Shown: positions 9,862 to 22,137, counted from the stretch's first letter. The stretch is DNA of 64,000 nt from Saposhnikovia divaricata (GCA_036435485.1 CM071600.1:50155546-50219545); one strand, 5' to 3'. The notes: a model not told the origin generated them from the letters alone. Numbers and translations: made by a program.

Positions 9862-11022
9862 TCCGTCAACACTTTTCTTCATGGAGATCTTTCAGAAGAA
9901 GTTTATATGGAGATTCCAAAAGGTCATCCTTTATATGGAACACCTAATTTAGCTTGTAAACTTCTAAAATCCATTCATGGACTTCGACAGGCATCTAGAT
10001 GTTGGTATGAAAAACTTGGTACTGTTCTACTTGACTTGGGTTTTATATCAGCTGTTGCAGATTCTTCATTGTTCATGCTTTCTCAAGGACATTCCTTCAC
10101 ATTGGCTTTGGTATATGTGGATGATATTCTTTTAACTGGCAATGATTTTGCAGTTATTTCTCATGTCAAAGAAGTTCTTCATTCCACCTTTACTATTAAA
10201 GATTTAGGTCTTTCCAAATATTATCTAGGTCTTGAAATTCATAGGACATCTGAAGGTCTTTTTATGCATCAACATAAGTTCATTCAAGACTTATTAGTTG
10301 AAGCTGATCTACTTGATTGCAAGCCCTTATCTCTTCCAGTTGATGTTGCTATTAAGCTGTCAGATAAGGAAGGTGTTTTGCTGGATAATCCTACACTTTA
10401 CAGGAATTTTGTTGGAAAACTATTGTATCTCACTGTATCTCGTCCTGATATAGCATTTGTGGTGCATGTTTTGAGTCAATTTATTCAATCTCCCAGAGTT
10501 CCACATCTAGTTGATGTTCAGAGAGTTTTAAGGTATCTCAAGGGTACTTCGTTCCAAGGTGTTTTTTATCCTGCTTCTTCCTCTTTACAGTTACGATCTT
10601 ATTGTGATAGTGATTGGGGTGCTTGTCTGGACACCTCAAGAAGTACTACTGGGATGTGTTTATTACTTGGTACTTGTCTTATCAATTGGTTTTCTCGAAA
10701 ACAACCAGTTGTTTCCAAATCTACTGCTGAAGCTAAGCTTAGGGCTATTGCAGATACCTCTTGTGAATTGTCTTGGTTCACACTACTATTATCAGAACTG
10801 CAGATTCCACAGACACTTCGAATTGTTCTACATTGTGACAATCAAGCTGCCTTAGATATAGCTGTTGATCCAGTTTTTCATACGAAAGCCAAGCATTTTG
10901 CTATTAACTGCCATTTTGTTAGAGAGCAGATTCAGTCTAATAAGATCAGTCCTGTTTATGTTCCATCAACCTCTCAGTTGGCAGACATCTTCACCAAGGG
11001 TCTTTTTCGACAGGCAAATTAG
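9862..11022 (+). pseudogene. Ty1/copia RT-RNase H fragment (5' truncated)
   Basis: The frame opens in the copia RT motif (NTFLHGDLSEEVYME), passes the catalytic YVDD (VYVDDILL, near 10112) and ends in RNase H with the copia signatures CDSDWGACLD, STAEAKLRAIA and HCDNQAALDI, then ADIFTKGL before TAG at 11020-11022. No internal stop is seen, but protease, integrase and the RT N-terminus are missing, so it cannot make a working polyprotein. Bases 9844-9861 upstream are not recognisably copia. Confidence 0.9.
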
Positions 11023-11063
11023 TCTATTTTGTCCAAATTGAATGTTCGTCAAGCACATTCAAT

Positions 11064-11157
11064 TTGAGGGGGAATATTGAGCTTATTGTGATATAATAAG
11101 TAGTCAATATGATAAGTAGTCTTGATAATAGAAAGTTAGTTACGATATGTGCAATAG
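11064..11157 (+). repeat. PPT and left portion of the copia 3' LTR
   Basis: TTGAGGGGGA (11064-11073) is a copia polypurine tract. The LTR appears to start at 11075 with TATTGAGC, which looks like a mutated TGTTGAGC. It breaks at AATAG (11153-11157), the left target-site copy of the Tekay element. Confidence 0.65.
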
Positions 11158-13057
11158 TGTAACGCCCCCAAATCCACCCTGACCGGGGACCCGGGTCGTC
11201 ACATTGTCTCAATATCCTGTAGCACACGATAACACAATAATAAAATGAAATATTCATTACAACGGAGCATAAGTGTCCCACTCCGCAGATCCAAGATCAG
11301 TCTCACACAATATTACAATACGACATATTACATCTCCGGATAATATATTACATAAGTTCACAAAAGTAGAAAGATAAAGGTTCCAGCTTGATATTCTAGT
11401 TCTTGTCAGCATAGCCTGAAGCTTTTCCCTTTCCTCTGGATGCCTGGTTGGACGTCTCGTATCTTTCCATCTTGACAGCTGAATAAAATGTTGTAAAGCA
11501 AGAATGAGCAACTATAGTGCTCAGTAAGTTCTCTTCTTGCTCGGTGTATAAATATAATAAGATTGACCGAAAGAAATACTCGAAGTTTAAAATAAATCGG
11601 ATATCACAATCTGACTCTGACTCAATACTCATCTCAAAATCAGAATACTCGAAAGACTCAATTGGCATAACTCTGATGACTCATGATTTAAGAATAAACT
11701 GGTCTTCAACCTATCGGTATCTCAGTGGGGTGATCAACTATCCGACCGGGAATACCGTCCTCCAATGATATCGCACTTCGCCCGATCACGGCTACAATAC
11801 GTTATCAACAATATAATATAAATGTATGAATGCTAGCATCATAGTGGGTTATTAATTCAACCCTGGCAGCATAGTGCCTAAATCCTCGTGTCTGTATAAC
11901 GGTACACGAGTCTCTCTTTCTCTATAATGGGCCTCTTTCCCAAAATTGACCGGTAGAATACAGAATTTCCGAATATTTGATGAACAGATAACTTGAGATA
12001 ATTCTTCCAGGAAAATATTTACAAATCTGGCGGACTTCCAGTCTGACTCAATTGTTCCACCAATCCGAACAATGGACTGAGGTAAATTCTCAATAATAAT
12101 ATTTTATTGGTTGACACGATCAAAATGCCAAACCTTAACAATAACGGCAACTATCTCGAACCAATGAGAATAGTCTTAAAATAGAATGTTTTGAGTTGTA
12201 CCGAACAAATATTACTACTCGAATATTTATAATACTCATAATTGATTAACGTTAAATAGAATATTTTTCACTTGATCAACGAGTGACAACTCTAACGATT
12301 CTAATTTTGTAACTCTTATTTGTTGATGCGAGAGATGAACCAAATAAAAGATACTCAATAATTATTGTCGAATTTGTACAATAAATTCGACTGAAAAGAA
12401 TAAATTTAACTATCTCGAACAAATGAGATTAGTTTCACTGAATCACAATAATAGTCATCTCGAATTAATGAGATCGACCCGATAGCAATGAAATTGATTC
12501 CACGCTTATAAGGGATATAATTCGCAAGTAAACTAATTTTAATAGTAACAAAATATCGCAACGAGAAAATTTCATTTAATTCTACTTTTAATTATCCTCA
12601 CAATTCTAATTTCTTTTACTCATTTTTAATCTTAATCCGATTTTAGCCTCTAAAATAATCTGATTCGATTTGATTAATTAAAATAATCTGGGTATATTAA
12701 ATAACTGTCTTCCAAAATAAAACCGTATTTATCTCTATTTATTCATAATCATCCTCTCTTTTATCGATGAATTATTAAGTCTCTAAATCACGTCCCAATA
12801 ATCTCAAAATATTTCTGTTTAGTTAATCAATTAATTAAACCATTTTTTAATTAAACTGTTTAATTTTCTCAATTTTTAATAATACTCCTATTTTAACAAA
12901 ACTCATTTGAACCTCTTTTATTTATTCATTACTCCCCATTAAAACAGTTAACCATTCATTTTATTAGTACGTTAATATTTTATTATACATCTAACTACAA
13001 CAGTGGCGTGGGACCCACCTGACCCCACCGCCACGCGCCTTCCCGGGAATCTCTCTC

Positions 13058-13099
<42 letters not shown>

Positions 13100-14209
13100 G
13101 CCTCTCCCTCTCCCTCTCAATCTCTCTCCGATCTCTCTTCAACCATCATCTCTCTCGAACTCAACATCTCTTTCTCTCTACCTCACATCTCTCTCTCAGC
13201 CCTGTCTCTCTCTTCCTCCCTCTCACCATCTCTCACCTTCTCACAACCCGCCTCTCTCCATTCTTCTTCCCCTCTCCCTCTTTTCTTCCTCTCTCTCCTA
13301 CCTTCTCTCCCTCCCCTGCTCTCTCTGTTCTCTCCCCTTCCATCTGCCATCCTCCGAATTCTTACCACCACCATACTCCGATTTCAACCCAAAAACAAGC
13401 CAACACTACCACCACAACGGTACCACCACCACAACGGTGGTGGTCGTCTCCGATCTCCTTCTCTCCTCCCCGCCTCTCCGCTCTCTCCCATCTCGCCGAT
13501 TAAGTCTCTCCCTCTACCTCCTTACTCCACCAATAACAACAACAACAATTCGGACAAGAAACATCAAACCGAACAATACAAGTACTAGTATTAATCGGCA
13601 TAAAACATTAAAACAAAATTAAAGAAGATAACTACTTGTGGTTAAACTGATTATATAGATATAAATATGTTCCGAGTTTTGTTGAATAGAAAGAAAAGGG
13701 GTCGGTTTTTGTTTGGTTTTGATGAAAAGAAAGTAAGGCTCATACCCTGTTTTGTGTTTCGTTTTCTAAATATAAGGCCGGGTTTTTTTTTTTGGTTATT
13801 GTATAAACAAGTGGGGTGTAATCATTTAGTGTTATCATGTTTTGTAGGTGGATGTTTATTAAATTAAAAAAAAATCAAAACATGGGGGACAAAATGGAAT
13901 GCTCCAATTTAGATTTTAGTGTTGTCTCATCAATAATCCCGCTTCTCCCCTGCTGGCTAATTAAAACAAGACTCTAATTTCGTTTCCTAAATAAATTCGA
14001 CCCAAAACTAAAATTTTATTTTTTCCTAATTTTAATAAATACCAAATAAATATAATTAAATAGATATAATATAATATTACTTACATACGAATATATAAAA
14101 TTTCAAAAGTTTACAAAAACGCGCTAATTAAAATATACTAGTGCATCGCTTTTAAATAAAATTAAATATCGAGTAGAAAAAATTTATTTGAAAATTCGTG
14201 GTTATTACA
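11158..14209 (-). repeat. 3' LTR of the Tekay-like element (3,052 bp)
   Basis: It aligns by eye along its whole length with 33235-36881, with scattered substitutions and small indels. The one large difference is near 12568, where about 600 bp present in the other LTR are replaced by a short filler. It contains a long CT/GA tract near 13060-13340. The many differences from its partner mean an old insertion compared with the nested copia. Confidence 0.92.
13061..13345. repeat. CT-rich low-complexity tract in the Tekay LTR
   Basis: A (CT)n run followed by imperfect TCTC/CCCT sequence; the counterpart in the other LTR is at about 35720-36030. On the element's own strand it is GA-rich, a class of sequence that can bind GAGA-type factors. 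The 166-codon plus-strand ORF here is a by-product of the repeat. Confidence 0.8.
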
Positions 14210-14243
14210 GTCTCCCCCCTTATAGGATTCCGTCCTCGGAATC
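14210..14243 (-). promoter_or_regulatory. Polypurine tract and adjoining hairpin of the Tekay-like element
   Basis: On the minus strand, AAGGGGGGAGAC (within 14222-14210) directly precedes the LTR start TGTAATAACC and is the plus-strand primer. Four bases after the pol stop lies GATTCC-GAGGAC-GGAATC (14243-14226), a perfect 6-bp stem with a 6-nt loop. A similar hairpin with another stem occurs at 40490-40507. Confidence 0.8.
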
Positions 14244-14247
14244 AAAA

Positions 14248-17200
14248 TTACGCACTAAACAATTCAGGATATTTATTCCTCATTTCGCTTTCTAATTCCC
14301 ACGTGGCTTCCTCAACTTGGTGGTTTCTCCAAAGTACTTTCACTAAATTTACTTTCTTAGTTCTTAACTCTTGCACTTTGTGATCTAGGATTTGTACTGG
14401 CTTTTCTTCGTATGTCAAATCAGGACGTATTTCCACTGGTTCGTAGGTTATAACATGTCTGAAATCAGAATGATATTCTCTTAACGCAGAAACATGAAAC
14501 ACATCATGGATATGTTGAAGATCTGGAGGTAGGGCCAACTGATAAGCTAGTGGTCCTATATTCTTGAGAATCTCAAAAGGTCCTATATATCTGGGGCTCA
14601 ACTTGCCTTTCTTTCCGAATCTCATAACTCCCTTCCAAGGTGAAACTTTCAGCATCACTTTATCTCCCACTTCAAATGCTTTGTCTTTTCTCTTTTGATT
14701 TGCATACTTCCTCTGTCGATCCTGAGCTGCAACTAACCTTTTTCGAATAACTTCGGTCACTTTCTTAGTTTGTTGTAGTAGTTCTGGTCCTAGTATTTTT
14801 CTTTCTCCTACTTCATTACAGTATAGAGGTGATCTACACTTCCTTCCATACAATGCTTCATATGGTGCCATACATATGCTGGAGTGGTAACTATTGTTGT
14901 AAGCAAACTCAACTAAGGGCAAATGATCATCCCAACTTCCTTTGAAATCAAGTGCACAGGCTCTTAACATATCCTCAACTGTTTGAATTGTCCTTTCACT
15001 TTGTCCGTCGATCTGTGGATGATATGCAGTGCTCGGATTTAACTTCGTGCCAAGACATTCCTGAAAACTCTTCCAAAATCGTGAAGTAAAACGGGCATCT
15101 CTATCAGAAACAATTGAAACATGCACTCCATGACGAACTAAAATTTCCTTTAAGTATATGTTTACTAATCTCTCAACGGAGTACTTATCACTAATTGGTA
15201 GGAAATGCGCAGATTTAGTGAGTCGGTCGACGATAACCCAAATCGCATCATGACTGGCTCTAGTTCGGGGCAATCCTACGACAAAATCCATGGTAATATG
15301 TTCCCATTTCCACTCGGGTATCTCTAAGGGTTGTAAAAGTCCACTTGGTCGTTGATGTTCGACTTTCACTTTCTGACAGGTCAAGCACTTGCTTACCCAT
15401 TCTGCAATCTCTCTCTTCATGTTAGGCCACCAATAATTCAGCTTGATGTCCTGATACATTTTTGTGCTCCCTGGGTGAATGGAATATCTCGAGTTATGCG
15501 CTTCACTCATGATTTCTTCCTTCAACTCTGTAACATTAGGAATCCATATTCTCGATGAAAATCGCTTAATTCCCTTATCATCTTTTGAACTCAGAAATTC
15601 TTCTCCGGTCAACTCTGATCTTCTTTCTTCCATTACTTGTTCTTGACAATGGTGAATCTTCTCGAGTAACTCTGGTTGAAACTGAATGTTGTAAACTCTT
15701 TCATTGTTTTGGACTGGGACCCTAATCTCCAATTCTATTTTCTCAAATTCTTTGACCAATTCTTCTGAGGTTGTCAACAGGTTGAGTCTTTCCTTTCTAC
15801 TTAAAGCAGCAGCTACAACATTAGCCTTCCCTGGGTGGTAGTTTATCGAGCAATCATAGTCTTTGATCAATTCCAACCATCTTCTCTATCTCATGTTTAA
15901 TTCCTTCTGCGTGAATATATACTTTAAGCTCTTGTGATCCGTGTAAATCTCGCATTTCTCTCCATAAAGGTAATGTCTCCAAATCTTGAGGGCAAAAACA
16001 ATAGCAGCAAGTTCCAAATCGTGAGTAGGGTAACGGGACTCATATTCCTTCAGTTGTCGAGAGGCGTAAGCTATTACTTTTCCGTGTTGCATCAGAACAC
16101 AACCTAAACCTTTGTGAGAAGCATCCCTGAAAATCACGAAATCGCCTTTTTCATCAGGTAAGGTCAACACTGGGGCAGTATTCAATCTCTTCTTCAATTC
16201 TTGAAAGCTATCTTCGCATTTGGGGGTCCACTCGAATTTTTCACTCTTTCTGGTCAGTCAAGTTAGTGGCGTAGCTATCTTTGAGAAATCCTTCACGAAT
16301 CTACGATAGTATCCGGCCAATCCAAGGAAACTTCTAACCTCTGTTGGAGTCTTGGGTCTCTCCCAATCTGCTACGGCTTCTATCTTTGCAGGGTCTACAG
16401 AAATCCCTTCGCTGCTCACAATGTGTCCTAAAAATTGAACTTCATTCAGCCAGAATTCACACTTCGAAAATTTTGCATATAAATTTTCCTTTCAGCGTTT
16501 CCAGAACCAATCGGAGGTGTTCAGCATGTTCCTCAGAAGACTTCGAGTATATCAAGATGTCATCAATAAATACAATCACGAACTTGTCCAAGTACCTCTT
16601 GAACACACGATTCATCAAGTCCATAAAAGCAGCTGGCACATTTGTCAATCCAAAAGACATAACTAAGAATTCGTAATGCCCATATCAGGTCCTAAAGGCA
16701 GTCTTAGGAATATCCTCATGCTTGATCTTTAGTTGATGATAGCCGGACCTTAAATCAATCTTCAAAAAATGTATAGCTCCCTTAAGTTGGTCAAACAGAT
16801 CGTCGATCCTGGGAAGAGGGTATCTATTCTTGATAGTCATCTTGTTCAGTTCACGATAATCAATACATAGTCGCATGGATCCGTCCTTCTTCTTTACGAA
16901 CAATATTGGAGCTAACCACGGGGATACACTTGGTCTGATCACCCCTTTTTCTAGTAATTCTTGCAGTTGTGTTGCCAATTCCTTCATTTCCACTGGTGCC
17001 ATTCTGTACGGCACCTTTGAGATTGGTGCGGTTCCTGGTGCTAGGTCGATTGTGAATTCTATCTCTCGATCTGGTGGAATTCCAGGCAGCTAGTCAGGAA
17101 AAACATCTCTAAACTGATTAACTACAGGGATCTCGTCGATCGTAGGGATCTGCTTCTCGGTATCTATCACATGAGCCAGACAGGCTTGACATCCTTGCCG

Positions 17201-17418
17201 AAGTAATCTTTTAGCTTGAATTATGGACAGGAAATCCTTAGTCGATTTCCGTCCGCGAAACGGAATTCTTATGCCATTAGGTCCACCTAAGTTGAGCCTC
17301 TTACGACGACAATTTATTTGAGCATCATAACGTGATAACCAATCCATTCCTAGGATTACGTCAAATTCCCCTAACTTAAAAGGAATGAGGTCTGCGTCAA
17401 AACGTTGCCCATGTATCT
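14248..17418 (-). pseudogene. pol of the Tekay-like element (PR C-terminus, RT, RNase H, integrase), broken
   Basis: Homology is continuous from the 3' half of protease (17418-17090, FDVILGMDWLSRY) through RT (17014-16457, with FIDDILIYS), RNase H (16197-15886) and integrase (15876-14248, HHCC motif, D,D,E core, chromodomain-like end). Lesions on the minus strand are: TAG at 17092-17090, TGA at 16687-16685 (probably from CGA), a frameshift near 16485, TGA at 16260-16258 (probably from CGA) and TAG at 15888-15886 (probably from CAG). Most stops fit C-to-T change, as expected from methylated, silenced DNA. No functional polyprotein can be made. Confidence 0.9.
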
Positions 17419-17925
17419 TGTTAGGCCGAATACACAATTAATAATCAACTTTGTATGAGAGTTTAACAAGTAAAACGTTTATGCACTTAAAAACTTCTTG
17501 GATTAAGAACCCTCTTCGTGATGTAAAATATCACAAAGAGCTGCTAGGTTACAATAAAGATAATTCGTTGTACGATTCCCTTCTAGGGTTAACCTAACTG
17601 TATTTATAAAACATACACCTACGATACAATCTCTAATTGATATTCCTAATAATCAGCTATACAATGATATCAATTACAGATTGTCACACGTCTCCTAAGT
17701 CAACTCGATCTCTTTGATAGCTATCCAATCTTCAAAGATATCGCTTCCATAATAAATCTTCAATCACTGTTGACCAGTAGACGCTTCCTCTAGACAGAGT
17801 TTGACAAACTCTGTCGAGCTTCCATCTGTCAGAGTTTACACTAAACTCTGACCGCTTCCAGCTAAACTCTGATAATTCACTGTAACACTTAAACACTGAT
17901 TAAAACACATCAATTATATTTAACA
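17419..17925 (-). repeat. 3' LTR of the SIRE-like element (507 bp)
   Basis: Reads TGTTAGGCCG...TATATTTAACA on the plus strand. The only difference seen from the other copy is at about 17606 (C here, G at the matching base near 29573). The adjoining ATCTCCCTTAAC (from 17926) is the polypurine tract seen from the other strand. Several TCAGAGTTTA/TAAACTCTGA motifs form inverted pairs within it. Confidence 0.95.
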
Positions 17926-18079
17926 ATCTCCCTTAACTTGTTCATTAGCAAAAATGCACAAGTTAATAACAATAATTGATGATGTCAAAACAAATAGACA
18001 AATACAGTGTTTATACAAATTCAGAGTTTAAGCTTCTACTTAAAAAAAACTACAGAGAATAAGAAAATCCTTACAGACC

Positions 18080-21000
18080 TTAATCTCTTATCACTTCCAG
18101 ATCTGGCATAGCTCTGAGATAATCTATGAGCAATCTTCTTTCTGCATTTTCAAGCTCAATCTTCATAGCTTCTTTAATCTCTCTGAGCTGAGGATCACTC
18201 TCATCTGTCTGGTAGATAGCAGCCCTAAGATCATAGATTTTTTTCCTTCTCATCTCATTTCCCAGTCTGATAAATTTGACTTCTTCTGACTGTGAATTGA
18301 AGTCAAGTACTGTGATTCCCAAATCAGTCTTTAACTTTGCAGTACCTTTCTTCATTTCAATGAGATTTCCTTTGTAATCCCTGTACTTAGGAACATATCT
18401 GTTATTATACTTCTCTCCTCTGATTGCCAAATTCTGAAGCATTCTCTGTCTGAGCACATTAGCAACTGATTGAGTCCTTTGACTATTCACCTTGAAAAGA
18501 TATAGAACATACTCTAGTTCTTCCCAACATTTCAAGCCAATATCATTCTTACCAATTTTAAATACTGTCCCATCAGCCATGAAGTACAAGAGAAAGTCCT
18601 TGTTTAAACTCTTCTGATGAACTAACTGTACTGATTCCAGTCTGTCCAAACTCTCTTGAGGAACACCACGACCTGGAACAGCCAGTGAAGAAGGATCTCT
18701 AGGACCAGTATATTGCCTTTTGTCTCTGTGTGAACCTAGTCCACCCTTATTATTTCCAACTTTGCCAGACAAAGCTCTTCCATCAAAAATATTCATAGAA
18801 ACTCCAGATAATATATTTGGATCTTGAATTGTTCCTTTCCCAAAAACCGATTTCAACTGAGAAGAGTGTAAAGGTGTGGTCATTACTTGTGATGCAACAG
18901 AAGTTGTAACTTTCTTATGTGAATTTTCTCCTTCAATGCCTTTCAGCTTGATTTTAGCTTCTGCTGCCATTGTTTCCTTTGAAGACCGAGATCTTTGACT
19001 AACATCAGCCCTTTCTTTGATCACAACACCTTTAACAACAGGTCTAGGAGCTTTTCCTCTTTGTAACTTACCAGACTTTAAAGCCTTGAGATGTTCTTCT
19101 TGTAAACTCTTTTCTTCAGCTTCAATGTCCTCAATTGTAACTCCTTCCTCATTCTCTTCAATAAACAGCTGAGCAGCCAATTCTTCATCAGTTTGTGGAT
19201 TAGAAGGTAACAGCAAACTCTTGGTCTTTGAAGTACCTTGAGTATCAGTATTTATCCCAACAGACTGTGATTTAGATGACTTGCTAGTTCTCAAAGTTTG
19301 AACTTCTTCAGTTTTGTTCTTTCCTTTACTACTTGCCCCTCCATCTCCAGCACTATCCCTTCTGACAACTCTCTCCCCCTTTTTGACATCATCAGGCATA
19401 AGAATAGATGTAATTAACTCCAAGGAGGTAGCAATAGAATCAATTTTAACAGATAAGTCAGACTGATTCTCTTCAACTTTACTCAGCCTGGCAAAGAGAT
19501 TGTCTTGAGCTGTAGAAAATTTTGTATTCATGAGTTTTGACTCTCTTTCCATTTTTATCTCTCTAGCTACAACCTCTGTCCGCAAATCAGTGATTGCCTT
19601 TGAAGTGTCATCAAATCGTCTATCCAGAGTTTTGACTTGAACTACAGTTGCTTTTAAGCAAGAAAGAATCTCTGGATTGGAGATAGTATCAGCAGTTTGC
19701 TTAACAAAATCAGCTGCTCTTCCTCGTGGAAAAATACAATCCTCTTTGTACCATTCAGCAGCAAACTTTGCAAATTGTGCTCTCTCAACTTTATGAGACG
19801 TACAAGGTTGAGTGAAAGGTGTATGTTTATTGTCTGTTTGTACTGGTGCACTCAGAGAAGAATCAGAGTTTGCACTGCTTTCACCTTCAGATTCAACACT
19901 TGCATCTTTAGCATGTTCATCTTCAGTCACAGGTTTAGCAATTTCTGCTGCAGCCTTGTCAAGATTTTCTCCATGTTGCTCAGGTTTAGCAATAGAGTTT
20001 ACATCTTTATCATCAACAGGCATAGACTGAGAAGTAGCCTTAGTTGCTTGATCAATTTCATCTCCTCCTTCAACAGTTTGGTGAGCATCAGATAGTAACT
20101 CAGTATGGGATACTACAGTTTCAGAAAGAACAACTGTAGGTTGATCAGCTGCACCAGTATCAGAGATAGGATCAGAGAATGGCATAAATGAATCAAGAAT
20201 ATCATTTATTGGAGAAAGGCCATCTCTAGTATCCTCTTCTGCAGGCATTTTGTCCTCTGCAGGCATTTCATCCTCTGCAGGTATTTCAACCTCTGCAGGT
20301 ATTTCATCTTGCTCAACCTCAACAGGAGGTGTTTGCTGTGAAACTACCTCTGGAGCTTCAATATCTTCATCCACAGAATCAGAGATTACCATTTTTCTTC
20401 TCTTCGCTAGAGGCACGTTATCTGAATCCTCTTCACTAGATTGTGGAGATTGTTCTACAACTGAGAGTGACTTAGGTATGTTTGCCGTTTGTTTTATTCT
20501 TTTCACTCTTCTAGTATAAACAGCTCCAGGAGATGTCTGTTTTGCTTTCATTTTTGTCTCGATGGACTTCTTAACTCTTGCATGTCGTTCAGTGTTCAGT
20601 GTTGGCTTTGCTCTGCCTCTTTTTGTTTTAGGCTGTGGTTGTGGTGGAGATAGTGATGATTCAGAGTTTGTTTGTGGAGTGTGTGAAGGTTGTTTTGTAG
20701 GTGCTGAGTGAGTAGGTGATGTAGGTGATTCAGTGTTTGGTGTTTGAGTACGATCAATGTTTAGTGGTTCAAGTTGTGGTTTAGGTTGTTGTTCTGGTTG
20801 TTGGTTTGGTTCTGGTTCTGGTTGTGGTTGATCTTGAGGTTGATTGAGAAAATTTTGCAGAGCAAGTGGCATAACAAAAGCAGGGAGATTTTCCTTACCA
20901 ACATCCTTATTAGTCATATCAGAGAATATTCTCTTGTTGACTCTAAAAGGATCAATTTCATCAGTATCAGCAATTTCTAGACCAGGTACACAAGCATTGA

Positions 21001-21628
21001 ACAACATTTGACAAAAACGAGCATAGTAAACTGTAGTAGACTCTGACAGTTTATCACCTAAATTCATCAGAACATATCTACCAAAATCAAAATTACTACC
21101 ATAGAGTAGAGAATACCCGATTTGGAGACTGTCTATCGGAATGGCATCCCAGTTGGTGACTTTCTTCTGGAATGTCCTTGTTATGCAATCAAAGAAAAAG
21201 TTCCATTCCTTCCTGAGATTAGGTCTCTTTATACCGCCAAGCTTGTCAAGAGATTCCATGTAACCTATCTCTTGTAGCATCTCTCTCAAAAGAGTTTCAT
21301 TAACCAGAGTATAAGATGTATGTGTGTAAAACCCCATTGTATCTCTTACAGTTTGTGGAGTAATCACAAAATCTTGTTCTTCATAAGTGAAGATGATGTT
21401 AGGAGTCCCATTCTCTCCTCCATCCACATAAACTGAATTCTGCCAAAATGTAGCAATTTGAGATGCAGAGAGAGTATCAGGTCCAACCAGAGCTTGTCCA
21501 ATCTCTGAATCTCTCAAGAAATTCTGCATTAGATGAAACGGTTCTGGAACACGTTCATGATAGAGGGGAGCTTCATAGTTGTTAGGAACAAACCGTAAAC
21601 CAAGAGCAGTGAATGGTTTAGAAGCCAT
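18080..21628 (-). CDS. Large extra ORF downstream of pol in the SIRE-like element
   Basis: 1,182 codons in one frame without a break. The frame extends 42 codons further up to 21754, but I chose the ATG at 21628 (MASKPFTALG) because it has a good plant context (CAAATGGCT) and the upstream extension reads like a translated leader. The N-terminal 300 residues are folded-looking and rich in aromatic residues. The middle is a long acidic, Ser/Pro/Gln-rich linker with PEPEPNQQPEQQPKP and repeated PAE(V/D)E units. The C-terminal third is charged with coiled-coil-like stretches. No convincing membrane anchor or signal peptide remains after the chosen start, so although SIRE elements are known for an envelope-like ORF in this position, I cannot call it envelope. 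Its intactness suggests it is still of use to the element. Confidence 0.8.
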   Translation of the reverse strand: MASKPFTALGLRFVPNNYEAPLYHERVPEPFHLMQNFLRDSEIGQALVGPDTLSASQIATFWQNSVYVDGGENGTPNIIFTYEEQDFVITPQTVRDTMGFYTHTSYTLVNETLLREMLQEIGYMESLDKLGGIKRPNLRKEWNFFFDCITRTFQKKVTNWDAIPIDSLQIGYSLLYGSNFDFGRYVLMNLGDKLSESTTVYYARFCQMLFNACVPGLEIADTDEIDPFRVNKRIFSDMTNKDVGKENLPAFVMPLALQNFLNQPQDQPQPEPEPNQQPEQQPKPQLEPLNIDRTQTPNTESPTSPTHSAPTKQPSHTPQTNSESSLSPPQPQPKTKRGRAKPTLNTERHARVKKSIETKMKAKQTSPGAVYTRRVKRIKQTANIPKSLSVVEQSPQSSEEDSDNVPLAKRRKMVISDSVDEDIEAPEVVSQQTPPVEVEQDEIPAEVEIPAEDEMPAEDKMPAEEDTRDGLSPINDILDSFMPFSDPISDTGAADQPTVVLSETVVSHTELLSDAHQTVEGGDEIDQATKATSQSMPVDDKDVNSIAKPEQHGENLDKAAAEIAKPVTEDEHAKDASVESEGESSANSDSSLSAPVQTDNKHTPFTQPCTSHKVERAQFAKFAAEWYKEDCIFPRGRAADFVKQTADTISNPEILSCLKATVVQVKTLDRRFDDTSKAITDLRTEVVAREIKMERESKLMNTKFSTAQDNLFARLSKVEENQSDLSVKIDSIATSLELITSILMPDDVKKGERVVRRDSAGDGGASSKGKNKTEEVQTLRTSKSSKSQSVGINTDTQGTSKTKSLLLPSNPQTDEELAAQLFIEENEEGVTIEDIEAEEKSLQEEHLKALKSGKLQRGKAPRPVVKGVVIKERADVSQRSRSSKETMAAEAKIKLKGIEGENSHKKVTTSVASQVMTTPLHSSQLKSVFGKGTIQDPNILSGVSMNIFDGRALSGKVGNNKGGLGSHRDKRQYTGPRDPSSLAVPGRGVPQESLDRLESVQLVHQKSLNKDFLLYFMADGTVFKIGKNDIGLKCWEELEYVLYLFKVNSQRTQSVANVLRQRMLQNLAIRGEKYNNRYVPKYRDYKGNLIEMKKGTAKLKTDLGITVLDFNSQSEEVKFIRLGNEMRRKKIYDLRAAIYQTDESDPQLREIKEAMKIELENAERRLLIDYLRAMPDLEVIRD

Positions 21629-21839
21629 TTGAGTTAAGAAATTTGCAAGAATTCCCAAGAGAAATGTATGTAGGAAAGGTGTTTGCGAGAATGCCCAAGT
21701 GAAAAATGAGAGAACTGTGAGATGTAAGAATAAAACACAGCCGTTTGGACACAAAAGTAATTAGAGTAATTAAAAACCCAATTTCTTATGTAATCAAACA
21801 CTCAATCAGTTCCTAGATTAATGTGTAGTGGGACACGAT

Positions 21840-22040
21840 AATGGGTGAGTGGGTCACGTGCGCTTATTTTTAAGAAGAGTATTTTGCAAATTAAAACAAT
21901 AAAATATTTGATTTAAGAAAAAATCAAATAACACTCTCCTGGACCCAATTAAAACCAGAATATGAAGCGTTTACCTGTAGCCATTAATAACCAGAATACG
22001 AAGCGTTTTAGGACTTCGTTACTTACCCATCTCTATTTAA
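21840..22040. promoter_or_regulatory. Putative divergent promoter between two internal ORFs of the SIRE-like element
   Basis: The large extra ORF begins leftward at 21628 and an 85-codon ORF begins rightward at 22138. Between them lie a TATA-like CTATTTAA (22033-22040, plus strand) and a direct repeat AACCAGAATAYGAAGCGTTT at 21953 and 21989, 36 bp apart. The repeats may be factor-binding sites. This is inferred from position and composition only. Confidence 0.4.
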
Positions 22041-22137
22041 GGCCTAGAGACTTGCTCAGATTAGTTCATTAATCCTTTAACCTTTCATTCTCCTCTGAAA
22101 AATCACAAACCCTTCAAACAAAACACTCTGAAAAACA

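Larger units (their letters stand above)
9856..11157 (+). mobile_element. 3' part of an older Ty1/copia element, cut by two later insertions
   Basis: This holds the C-terminal reverse transcriptase and RNase H, then a polypurine tract and the first 83 bp of a 3' LTR. The LTR resumes at 36887 after the Tekay insertion. The left side is cut inside the RT domain by the Tat LTR. The rest of the element should lie beyond the left end of the Tat element, outside the window. Confidence 0.85.

Noticed and set aside
13003..13503. Plus-strand ORF of 166 codons, and its relative at 35661-36293
   Set aside because: Translation of a CT-rich low-complexity tract in the Tekay LTR (Ser/Leu repeats), duplicated only because the LTR is.
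13667..13867. 66-codon ORF present in both Tekay LTRs (also 36338)
   Set aside because: Shared because LTRs are copies. It lies antisense to the element and has no recognisable protein features.
21629..21754. 42-codon hydrophobic extension of the large extra ORF, resembling a signal peptide
   Set aside because: Leader-like composition and a much better ATG context at 21628. If real it would support an envelope-like reading, but I judge it a translated 5' UTR.
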